Position numbers and translations under genes: made by a program. From Firmicutes bacterium UBA4882 (GTDB lineage Bacteria > Bacillota > UBA4882): a stretch of 24,706 nt of DNA. The stretch is from positions 30,019-54,724 of the forward strand of contig DHDG01000020.1 in assembly GCA_002399265.1 (NCBI GenBank). Direction: 5' to 3'. The notes under the pieces were generated by a model. It did not search any database and was not told the DNA's origin. It saw only the letters and a list, made by a program, of their open reading frames with translations. Of the stretch, positions 1-6,423 are shown piece after piece. How positions within the stretch are numbered: the first letter of the stretch is position 1; each line of letters opens with the position of its first letter.

Positions 1-179
1 GATACCGGTCGACCAAAGATTATCGTAAGCTGTGAGTAGGTGTCGCAGGGTCGAAAGATTTTGCGGTACCGCGTAGCAGTCTGCGGTAGTCGGAGGGCAG
101 ATCGTTGCAAGCCTCTTTTATTATTATTATTACCCCAGCCACATCATAAACTCTGCAGACTCTCTCCCAAAGAAGCCGT

Positions 180-1097
180 TTAGACTAACCGTTCGATCAA
201 TGACTCGCGGTCACCAGGCAAAAAGTCCAGTGGCGCAATTTCCGGTAGACAATATGCCCCCGGGTTCTGACGCAGGCCCGCCCTGGCGGCTGCCACCAGA
301 ATCTGGCCGGTCAAGGCCGGGTTATTAATCGCCATATGTAATTGCATCATTTGATTAGCAGTTTTGCCGGAGGTCCCTTTACGCTGCATCATAACGGCAT
401 GCCCCAAATCCCAGAGTGCGCCCACATCACTAACTGCGTGTACATGGGTCTCATCCTTGGCAAAATAGGGGTCAGTCAGGATTTGCTGTTCCACCTGCTC
501 GTAGCTGCTGTCTGGCTCCAGCTCAACATAGACCATGCGCCGATGCACGCCTGTTCCCAACGGAATCGTCATTGACAGCGCTTCCTTCACCCCAGGCATG
601 GTCCTGACGACGGTGGAGTGTCCCATGCTCATCCCGGGTCCGAAGTTGGTATAAGTGATTCCAAACGGCGCCATGGCTTCAAAAAGCGTGCGGACAACCG
701 AGTCAGTACCAGGATCCCAACCTGCAGAGACAATCGCCACCGCATTGTTTTCTTGCGCTGCTGCTTGCAGCCTGGCCCGCAAAGCAAGAATTGGTTGCCC
801 ATGAATATCAAAACTATCTACCGTATTGATGCCCAAGCTCAATATGCTTTCCGCCACATCGGGAATAGTACGGGTGGGTGTGCAGAGAATGGCGGCCTGT
901 ACATCTTCTAACTCTCGTATGTCGCTAACCGCATGCACACCCAAGGTCTGTAACGTATCATTATTGCTATTCAAAGAGCTGGCCCGGCGAACCACTCCTG
1001 CCAACTCCATGTCGGGCGCTGTCTGAACTGCGTCAATAGCATAACGGCCAACATTACCGAAGCCAACCACTGCAACACGCGTTTTTTCTCTTAGCAT
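180..1097 (-). CDS. ddh: meso-diaminopimelate dehydrogenase (type II-like)
   Basis: This 305-residue protein most likely performs the NADPH-dependent reductive amination of tetrahydrodipicolinate to meso-diaminopimelate, the one-step route to the peptidoglycan and lysine precursor in the cytoplasm. The N-terminus has a Rossmann nucleotide-binding motif (VGFGNVGRYA, residues 11-20). The middle carries family motifs: VDSFDIHG (about 93-100), SAGWDPGTDS (about 124-133) and FGPGMSMGHS (about 151-160). By recollection the whole protein resembles the Symbiobacterium thermophilum enzyme, the type II form, more than the Corynebacterium type. The ATG is preceded by AGAGGAGA at a six-base spacing, so the start is secure. 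It is the outermost gene on the left arm and is separated from the UPF0180 gene by a hairpin, so it may have its own promoter. I found no clear promoter in the 124 bases upstream. Confidence 0.93.
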   Translation of the reverse strand: MLREKTRVAVVGFGNVGRYAIDAVQTAPDMELAGVVRRASSLNSNNDTLQTLGVHAVSDIRELEDVQAAILCTPTRTIPDVAESILSLGINTVDSFDIHGQPILALRARLQAAAQENNAVAIVSAGWDPGTDSVVRTLFEAMAPFGITYTNFGPGMSMGHSTVVRTMPGVKEALSMTIPLGTGVHRRMVYVELEPDSSYEQVEQQILTDPYFAKDETHVHAVSDVGALWDLGHAVMMQRKGTSGKTANQMMQLHMAINNPALTGQILVAAARAGLRQNPGAYCLPEIAPLDFLPGDRESLIERLV

Positions 1098-1221
1098 CGA
1101 ATCTCCTCTTTCGATCCAAATTTCGACCGCGCTCCAATTTATGTTTTCTTTCTAATTACTATCGCTGATTCCTGCCAGCAGATCTACAATTTCTGCTCAG
1201 CTACACCGGCTTACATAGAGC

Positions 1222-1247
1222 AAAGCCGGCTGTTTATAGCCGGCTTT
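1222..1247 (-). terminator. weak intrinsic terminator after UPF0180 gene
   Basis: A perfect 10-bp inverted repeat (AAAGCCGGCT / AGCCGGCTTT) has a six-base loop and sits five bases after the UPF0180 stop codon. On the minus strand the stem ends in only TTT before GCTC, so termination may be partial. A nearby CCGGCTT at 1206-1212 could pair with part of the same stem. Confidence 0.6.
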
Positions 1248-1252
1248 AGCTG

Positions 1253-1501
1253 CTATTCCATCACACGAAAATGTCGGCGCAAATCATCCAAGATTTCTCC
1301 AGGGTCCCGACCCCCAGCGTTCAAGACGAATGCGTCTGTCATACGGTCCTGCACGCCGGTGACATTTTCTTCCATTCCGCTGACAATTACGGCGTCCGCG
1401 TCTCTTAACCCCTCGCTCATGCTCTTGACGTCATAGCCTTCATCAATCAGCAAATCCTTCATCTCGGAAAGCGTATCTTCCAGCGCAATAATTTTCTGCA
1501 A
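1253..1501 (-). CDS. UPF0180 family protein (YkuS-like)
   Basis: This small cytoplasmic protein of unknown function matches the UPF0180/YkuS family, with the pattern IALEDTLSEMKDLLIDEGYD near the N-terminus, ADAVIVSG in the middle and VLNAGG near the end. I chose a TTG start at 1499-1501, because GGAGGTGG lies seven bases upstream at 1509-1516. This gives 82 residues, the usual family size. A longer frame opens at 1546, but its extra 15 residues (MGSVWADNKAGG...) cover the ribosome-binding site and do not look like the family. It lies alone between a bactofilin terminator and its own weak terminator, so it is probably transcribed by itself. The family has no assigned biochemical role, so I assign none. 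Confidence 0.82.
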   Translation of the reverse strand: MQKIIALEDTLSEMKDLLIDEGYDVKSMSEGLRDADAVIVSGMEENVTGVQDRMTDAFVLNAGGRDPGEILDDLRRHFRVME

Positions 1502-1633
1502 GTACAGACCACCTCCGGCTTTATTGTCCGCCCAAACGCTTCCCACTATTCAGAGGTGAAGACCGCTATGTTACGCCCCATCAATTATTACGCATACACG
1601 CTAAATAAAATAAACGGTGCCAACTGAAAGAAA

Positions 1634-1656
1634 AGGTGCCCGAAAAACGGGCACCT
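1634..1656 (-). terminator. intrinsic terminator after bactofilin
   Basis: A perfect 9-bp stem (AGGTGCCCG / CGGGCACCT) with a five-base loop is followed on the minus strand by TTTTCTTT. It lies 42 bases after the bactofilin stop and closes the M23 peptidase-bactofilin unit. Confidence 0.88.
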
Positions 1657-1698
1657 CAGATCTTGATTCACAACAAAGAATGAGTCCAACAAATAACC

Positions 1699-2172
1699 TC
1701 AGTTCGGATGCTCTTCTTTTTTCTCTTCCACTTTACCAGTAGCGGCCGCCTCATCTCTAATGGGAGTTTTGATACTGAAAGCCTTGCCGCGTTCACGCAC
1801 ATCCAGATCCGGGTTAAGCATTTCGCACTGCCCCTGGAATACGGCCCCATCCTCAACAACCAGGACAGCCATCTGTACGTCACCGTACAATTTGCCGGTG
1901 GGTATTAATTCTAGTTTCCCACGGGCCACGACATTGCCGTGTACTTCGCCAGCGATACTGATGTTTTTCGCTTCAATTCTGGTGGCTGCTATATTGCCGG
2001 ATTCGCCCACTACCAGATCGCTTGAAGTATAAATTTCCCCTTCAAAGCGCCCATCTATACGAATAGCGCCTTCAGAATCGACACGTCCTTTCACAACAGT
2101 GTCTTTGCCGATGATCGTATCGATCTTTTTGCTGCCTGGAACTTCTACATTGTTTTTATTACGCAAGCCCAT
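1699..2172 (-). CDS. bactofilin (polymer-forming cytoskeletal protein)
   Basis: This is a 157-residue bactofilin (DUF583), a protein that assembles without nucleotide into membrane-associated filaments and commonly scaffolds cell-wall enzymes. The core, about residues 15-125, shows the repeating short beta-strand pattern of a right-handed beta-helix, for example GAIRIDGRFEGEIYTSSDLVVGE, with regularly spaced hydrophobics and glycines. Short charged tails flank it, and the C-terminus is rich in Lys and Glu. The ATG has a strong AAAGGAGG eight bases upstream (2181-2188). It starts 32 bases after the stop of an M23 peptidase gene and is followed by a terminator, so the two are almost certainly one transcript. 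Pairing of bactofilins with M23 endopeptidases is known in other bacteria and suggests a role in localised wall remodelling here. The exact process is inference. Confidence 0.9.
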   Translation of the reverse strand: MGLRNKNNVEVPGSKKIDTIIGKDTVVKGRVDSEGAIRIDGRFEGEIYTSSDLVVGESGNIAATRIEAKNISIAGEVHGNVVARGKLELIPTGKLYGDVQMAVLVVEDGAVFQGQCEMLNPDLDVRERGKAFSIKTPIRDEAAATGKVEEKKEEHPN

Positions 2173-2204
2173 TTATATTGCCTCCTTTTAGGCTTCCTGC
2201 TTTG

Positions 2205-3203
2205 TTAAAACTGAGACAAAACGGTGCTGGGATTCATTGGTGTACCGCTTTTCTTAATTTCAAAGTGTAAATGAGGCGCTGTACTTCTGCCAGTACTGCC
2301 TGCATAACAGACCACTTGTCCCTTTTTAACTTGTTGACCATACTTGACCGCCAGTTTGCTGTTATGAGCGTAAACCGAGCGATAACCGTTACCGTGTTCA
2401 ATTTCTACCTTATAGCCATAACCGCTGGACCAGCCCGAAAAGATGACTTTTCCGGCTGCGGTTGCTTTCACGGGTTGTCCAGTATAAGCCTTCAAATCGA
2501 GCCCATTGTGCCTTTTCGAAACGCCAGTGAAAGGATCCTTGCGCAAACCGAAATTTGAGGTAATTCTCCCACTTACCGGCCAGACCGAAGGAGTGTGATC
2601 CAACACATAAACGGTATTCTTTAAGTCTTTTAGTACTTTATTAACAGCGCTCTCACGCTCTTCTAATTCTTTATCAAGTATGTTCAGATTACGATCGAGC
2701 GTCGCCAGCCTGGAATCAATGCCGTCGTCGCCAACAACTTCATTGCTAATATTCTCGGAAAGCCTGTTGCGTAAAATTAGCCCTCGGCTGGATGTTGTCG
2801 GTACTGCGCGGCTGCCTTTGTTTTTAACAGCATCAATTAAAAGCTTAGCCTCCGCTTCCATTTTTTCAATTTCCTCTAACCGTTTAGCTTGTTCACGACT
2901 GCGCTCGATGCTCGGCTGAATCTCTTTATTTTCTTTATCCAATCGATTGATGGTTTGATCGCGCCGTGAAATTTCTCCATAAAGACTGTCTATCGCATTC
3001 AGTTTGGCCGGATAGGCAACCCACATGTAAAGGTTCAATCCGGTAAACACAACCCCCACTAAAAAAAGAAAAAGTAAAAAGGTTAGTGGCAAGTGCAAAC
3101 GCTTGGGAGCCTTTCCGCCCGCATTCGGCACCGCCATAAATGTGAAACCTCTTGCTTTTACTTTTGCCCATATTTTCCTGAGGGTCTTCTTTGCATCTGG
3201 CAT
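2205..3203 (-). CDS. membrane-anchored M23 family metallopeptidase
   Basis: This 332-residue protein is a probable peptidoglycan endopeptidase facing the outside of the membrane. It has a basic N-terminal cytoplasmic stretch, one transmembrane helix (about 38-62), two coiled-coil stretches (about 70-125 and 165-198) and a C-terminal LytM/M23 domain from about 205. The zinc ligands His232 and Asp236 (HNGLD) and His313 (in HLHFE), and catalytic His280 (YAH), are all present, so the enzyme looks active. I chose the ATG at 3203, with GGTGG four bases upstream. A GTG at 3215 would add four residues. It stands 32 bases upstream of the bactofilin gene and shares its terminator. A terminator at 3290-3316 separates it from the upstream operon, so a promoter should lie between about 3210 and 3289, but I saw no convincing one. 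Confidence 0.9.
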   Translation of the reverse strand: MPDAKKTLRKIWAKVKARGFTFMAVPNAGGKAPKRLHLPLTFLLFLFLVGVVFTGLNLYMWVAYPAKLNAIDSLYGEISRRDQTINRLDKENKEIQPSIERSREQAKRLEEIEKMEAEAKLLIDAVKNKGSRAVPTTSSRGLILRNRLSENISNEVVGDDGIDSRLATLDRNLNILDKELEERESAVNKVLKDLKNTVYVLDHTPSVWPVSGRITSNFGLRKDPFTGVSKRHNGLDLKAYTGQPVKATAAGKVIFSGWSSGYGYKVEIEHGNGYRSVYAHNSKLAVKYGQQVKKGQVVCYAGSTGRSTAPHLHFEIKKSGTPMNPSTVLSQF

Positions 3204-3289
3204 GATTCCACCCACCCGTTTCTCGATTAGCTTTCAAGGCACGACACACGACACCGCGTAAAATCGAGTACCCTATAACTACGACAAAA

Positions 3290-3316
3290 ATGCCAGGATT
3301 CCTTCCATCCTGGCAT
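3290..3316 (-). terminator. intrinsic terminator of the parA-parB-DUF4446 unit
   Basis: A perfect 10-bp stem (ATGCCAGGAT / ATCCTGGCAT) with a seven-base loop is followed on the minus strand by TTTTGTC. It lies 46 bases after the DUF4446 stop codon. Confidence 0.87.
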
Positions 3317-3362
3317 AAATATCGTCATTTTTTCACTTTTCCTTGAGTATCCTATTTCTTGA

Positions 3363-3860
3363 TCATTTTTTCATCGCTTCTTTGATCGCCTGCTTCTCTT
3401 CATCCGAAAGGTTATATTCTGATTTTCCTGCCTTCACCGGCTTGCCATAAAACCGGGCTTCATCCCTACCAAAGATGCTTGTAAAAATCACACCGTCGCC
3501 CTTTTTATCCAGCATGGCCGCTGAAAAGCTTAGTTCGCCGCCACCTTGCTCAAAGGCGCTATAGCGCACCAGGGCCACATTCTGGATGTGTCGTTCCATA
3601 TCCTTACACGTCTGGGCGGATACTTGTTCCAGCTTTTCCGAGCGTATCGCTAAATCGTCAGCCATTAACTTATAATTATTGATCAGTCCCTCCAGATCAA
3701 CGCCATCATCCTGAAGCATCAGTCTTTCAAACCGTTTCTTCAGCGAAGAGACCCGGAACAACAGAATAACCACTATAACTAATAGCAGCAAGACTAATGC
3801 TGCCAACACGAGATAAACAGTCTCCATATTTTGATGTAATAATTGCATATAATTGCTCAC
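3363..3860 (-). CDS. DUF4446 family membrane protein
   Basis: This is a 165-residue protein of the DUF4446 family, which is often found next to parB in Bacillota. Its function is unknown. It has one N-terminal transmembrane helix (about 15-36, VYLVLAALVLLLLVIVVILL), then a charged helical linker, then the conserved domain with VRYSAFEQGGGELSFSAAML and TSIFGRDEARFYGKPV. I chose a GTG start at 3860, because AAGGAG (3868-3873) lies seven bases upstream. An ATG at 3893 would read through that ribosome-binding site and extend into the parS palindrome. It lies 78 bases downstream of parB with no terminator between them, so it is probably the third gene of that operon. A link to segregation is only guilt by association. 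Confidence 0.85.
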   Translation of the reverse strand: MSNYMQLLHQNMETVYLVLAALVLLLLVIVVILLFRVSSLKKRFERLMLQDDGVDLEGLINNYKLMADDLAIRSEKLEQVSAQTCKDMERHIQNVALVRYSAFEQGGGELSFSAAMLDKKGDGVIFTSIFGRDEARFYGKPVKAGKSEYNLSDEEKQAIKEAMKK

Positions 3861-3893
3861 GACCCTGCTCCTTTCATGGTTACGCCTCTTCAT

Positions 3894-3909
3894 TGTTTCA
3901 CGTGAAACA
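3894..3909. promoter_or_regulatory. parS centromere site 1
   Basis: The sequence TGTTTCACGTGAAACA is a perfect 16-bp palindrome identical to the known Bacillota parS consensus bound by ParB/Spo0J. It lies between parB and the DUF4446 start. Confidence 0.96.
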
Positions 3910-3938
3910 TCTCACGGAAAATCTCAAGCAGCCCCCTA

Positions 3939-4805
3939 TCAACCAACCTCAGACCCGACAATTTTCTCCAAAAGCCGCGTCAAGTCCTCTGAACTATAGT
4001 AATCAATTTCAATCGTACCGCGTTCGTTGGAACCCTTAATGTTGACGTGCGTACCGAGGATCATGCGAATTTGATCTTCAATTGCTCCCAGATCCGGATC
4101 CTGTATCTTTCTCCGGAGAGGCGTCTTGCGTTTTGTTTCACGTGAAACACCGCTTTCAATATTCCGCACAGCTTGCTCAGTCGCACGCACTGATAAGTCC
4201 TGTGCGCTAATTTCCTGACTAAGCCTAATTACCTCTTCAGGATCTTTTAATCCAAGTAACGCACGCGCATGTCCCTCACTGATCTCGCCGGAAGCAACCG
4301 CCATTTGCACAGGCTCCGGCAAAGTCAAAAGGCGCATTGTGTTGGAAATCGCCGGGCGACTACGTCCCACGCGTACAGCGACCTCTTCTTGAGTCAAATC
4401 AAATTCATCAATCAAACGGCGATAAGCCAAGGCCGCCTCCATCGGATTCAAGTCTTCGCGCTGCAGGTTTTCTACTAGTGCCATTTCCATTAGCCCACGG
4501 TCATCCGTTTCGATTAACATGACTGGCACTGTGGTCAGCCCTGCCAACTTAGATGCGCGCCAGCGGCGCTCACCGGCAATCAGCTGATATTGACGATCTA
4601 CTTTGCGTACGGCTAATGGCTGAATGAGGCCATGCTCCTGAATAGAATCGGCTAACTCGCGCAGCTTTTCCGGATCAAATTCCTTGCGTGGCTGAAAGGG
4701 ATTAGGAACAATATCAGCAATTGCAACTGTAATCGCAGCGCTTTTATCGTCCGCCATTTGCGGAATGAGGGCTTCCAGCCCTTTGCCCAAACCGCCTTTA
4801 GGCAC
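3939..4805 (-). CDS. parB: chromosome-partitioning protein ParB (Spo0J)
   Basis: This 288-residue DNA-binding protein is expected to load on parS as a CTP-dependent clamp, spread, and recruit ParA and SMC to segregate the origin. It shows the N-terminal ParA-contact motif (LGKGLEALIP), the ParB/Srx nuclease-like domain with GERRWRA (78-84) and ENLQRE (112-117), a helix-turn-helix that reads parS (about 135-160) and a C-terminal dimerisation domain. The start is GTG, eight bases inside the 3' end of parA, with AAGGAAGTG just upstream, so translation is coupled. The gene contains a parS site, which encodes VSRET (220-224) between the DNA-binding and dimer domains. Confidence 0.97.
   Translation of the reverse strand: MPKGGLGKGLEALIPQMADDKSAAITVAIADIVPNPFQPRKEFDPEKLRELADSIQEHGLIQPLAVRKVDRQYQLIAGERRWRASKLAGLTTVPVMLIETDDRGLMEMALVENLQREDLNPMEAALAYRRLIDEFDLTQEEVAVRVGRSRPAISNTMRLLTLPEPVQMAVASGEISEGHARALLGLKDPEEVIRLSQEISAQDLSVRATEQAVRNIESGVSRETKRKTPLRRKIQDPDLGAIEDQIRMILGTHVNIKGSNERGTIEIDYYSSEDLTRLLEKIVGSEVG
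4134..4149. promoter_or_regulatory. parS centromere site 2, inside parB
   Basis: A second perfect TGTTTCACGTGAAACA lies within the parB coding sequence, 240 bases from the first site. It is translated as part of VSRET, a peptide seen in other ParB family genes that carry an internal parS. Confidence 0.96.
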
Positions 4806-5559
4806 TCTTAATCACTTCCTTTGCCAGATCAATGTAAGCTTCCGCCCCTCTAGAACGGCTATCATACATCGTAATCGGCAGCCCATGGCTGGGCGCCTCG
4901 CTCAAGCGTACATTTCTGGGAATAACGCTGGAGTAGACCCTGTCCGGGAAAAATGTTTTCACATTGTCGATGACTTGCTGGCTCAATTTCGTGCGGCCGT
5001 CATACATTGTCATTACGACGCCTTGAATTTTCAGCCCGGGATTGGAGTATTTCTGTACCAGCTGAATGGTCCGCTGTAACTGACTGACACCTTCCAAAGC
5101 ATAAAACTCACATTGAATTGGTATCAAAACGGAGTCAGCCGCTGTCAAAGCGTTAATCGTAAGATTGCCTAGAGAAGGGGGGCAATCAATCAAGAAAAAA
5201 TCGTAGTCTTCTTTGACCGGCATGAGCGCAAAACGCATCTTTTGCTCCCGCGACATCATTCCGACCAGTTCGATCTCCGCCCCGACCAAACGCTCCGTAG
5301 CTGGTGCAATAAACAGACCTTCTACCGGCGTCGGCAGAATAACTTCCTGAATAGGTACCTCATTAATCAGTACATCATAAATACATTGCTTTAGATCCGG
5401 TTTATGTATGCCCAATCCGGTTGTGGCGTTTCCCTGCGGATCAACATCAATTACCAGTACGCGCTTTCCCATCGAAGCCAGACAAGCTCCGAGGTTAACA
5501 GCAGTTGTACTTTTGCCAACGCCGCCCTTTTGATTTGCGATAACCATAATTTTTCCCAT
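4798..5559 (-). CDS. parA: chromosome-partitioning ATPase ParA (Soj)
   Basis: This is a 253-residue deviant Walker ATPase, the same length as Bacillus Soj. It binds DNA as an ATP dimer, is stimulated by ParB for origin segregation, and in Bacillus also regulates DnaA. The P-loop KGGVGKST lies at 11-18 with both signature lysines, Walker A' DVDPQGN at about 38-44 and Walker B FFLIDCPPS further on. I chose the ATG at 5559 (MGKIMVIANQKGG), which matches the family N-terminus and has AAGGATGG about ten bases upstream. An in-frame ATG at 5598 would add 13 residues that cover that site. It overlaps parB by eight bases. A 113-base gap separates it from rsmG and may hold a promoter, with a TATAAT inside a palindrome at 5669-5682 as a weak candidate. 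Confidence 0.97.
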   Translation of the reverse strand: MGKIMVIANQKGGVGKSTTAVNLGACLASMGKRVLVIDVDPQGNATTGLGIHKPDLKQCIYDVLINEVPIQEVILPTPVEGLFIAPATERLVGAEIELVGMMSREQKMRFALMPVKEDYDFFLIDCPPSLGNLTINALTAADSVLIPIQCEFYALEGVSQLQRTIQLVQKYSNPGLKIQGVVMTMYDGRTKLSQQVIDNVKTFFPDRVYSSVIPRNVRLSEAPSHGLPITMYDSRSRGAEAYIDLAKEVIKSA

Positions 5560-5672
5560 TGGATCGCACCATCCTTCCCCGGCTTCACGCCTGTCCATTA
5601 TTTCTCCTATCCAATCCTTTTCGCTTTATCTTCCTTTGTTTCCTCTTAGGACCAATAAATTTTAGCGTGCCA

Positions 5673-6407
5673 TTATAATGGCTTTTTCGCAGGTAAGCCA
5701 GGCCGGCGCGGATAAAGATCCGGAGTGGAGCGCTGCTTGTTAATCAAAATCAAAGTCCTGGCACCCATTTCCTCAGGAAGCGTGCAAGAATGCTGATCTG
5801 TCACAACGGCGCCCAATTTTCGCAGTGCAGTTCCAGCTTCTTCCAATTCTACGGCCCAGTTTGGTCCTTTCATGGCCAGAAACTGACCGCCAACCCGCAG
5901 AAACGGAAGACAATATTCGGCTAATACCCTTAATGGCGCTACTCCGCGCGCCACCACCATATCAAATGAACCCCGCAAGTGCGCATCATGCGCCGCTATC
6001 TCGGCGCGGTCAGCAATCACTGTGACATTGGCGATCTGAAGCTCCCCGGCAGCTAATCTTAAGAATTCGGCCTTCTTATTAGTAGATTCCAAGAGATAAA
6101 CCTCCCATTGCGGACGGGCCAATGCCAATACCATACCGGGTAGCCCGGCACCGGATCCGATATCAATCATGCGACACTGCTGCGGCTCATAAACAGACAG
6201 GCAGGCCAGTGAATCCAGGAAATGCTTGATCCAAATCTCGACGGTGCTTGTCACTGAGGTCAAATTAATGCGCTCGTTCCAATCCACAATCAAATTGGCA
6301 TAGTGATCCAGCGAATCCTCCAGGCCCAAACTGAGACTGAGCCCCCACCCCGTCAAAGTGGTGCGCACTAAACTCTTAATCTGTTCGCTCGATTCAATCG
6401 ATCCCAT
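5673..6407 (-). CDS. rsmG: 16S rRNA (guanine527-N7)-methyltransferase
   Basis: This 244-residue enzyme (GidB) transfers a methyl group from S-adenosylmethionine to N7 of G527 in 16S rRNA. Loss of the family enzyme gives low-level streptomycin resistance in other bacteria. The methyl-donor site is visible as IDIGSGAGLPG (81-91), preceded by ERINLTSV (45-52) and HFLDSL (62-67), both family hallmarks. The last 15 residues form a basic, proline-rich tail. The ATG start follows the mnmG stop by 16 bases, and GAGGGG overlapping that stop is the likely ribosome-binding site, so it is the third gene of an mnmE-mnmG-rsmG operon. Confidence 0.96.
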   Translation of the reverse strand: MGSIESSEQIKSLVRTTLTGWGLSLSLGLEDSLDHYANLIVDWNERINLTSVTSTVEIWIKHFLDSLACLSVYEPQQCRMIDIGSGAGLPGMVLALARPQWEVYLLESTNKKAEFLRLAAGELQIANVTVIADRAEIAAHDAHLRGSFDMVVARGVAPLRVLAEYCLPFLRVGGQFLAMKGPNWAVELEEAGTALRKLGAVVTDQHSCTLPEEMGARTLILINKQRSTPDLYPRRPGLPAKKPL

Positions 6408-6423
6408 CGCTATCCACTGCCCC

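Noticed and set aside
1..179. TTA trinucleotide run (118-132) and small palindromes GGTCGACC and GCGGTACCGC
   Set aside because: These are short and isolated, with no gene, tRNA fold or terminator pattern around them.
5404..5649. Plus-strand frame overlapping parA
   Set aside because: It is antisense to the conserved Walker A region of parA and has no ribosome-binding site or homology signs.
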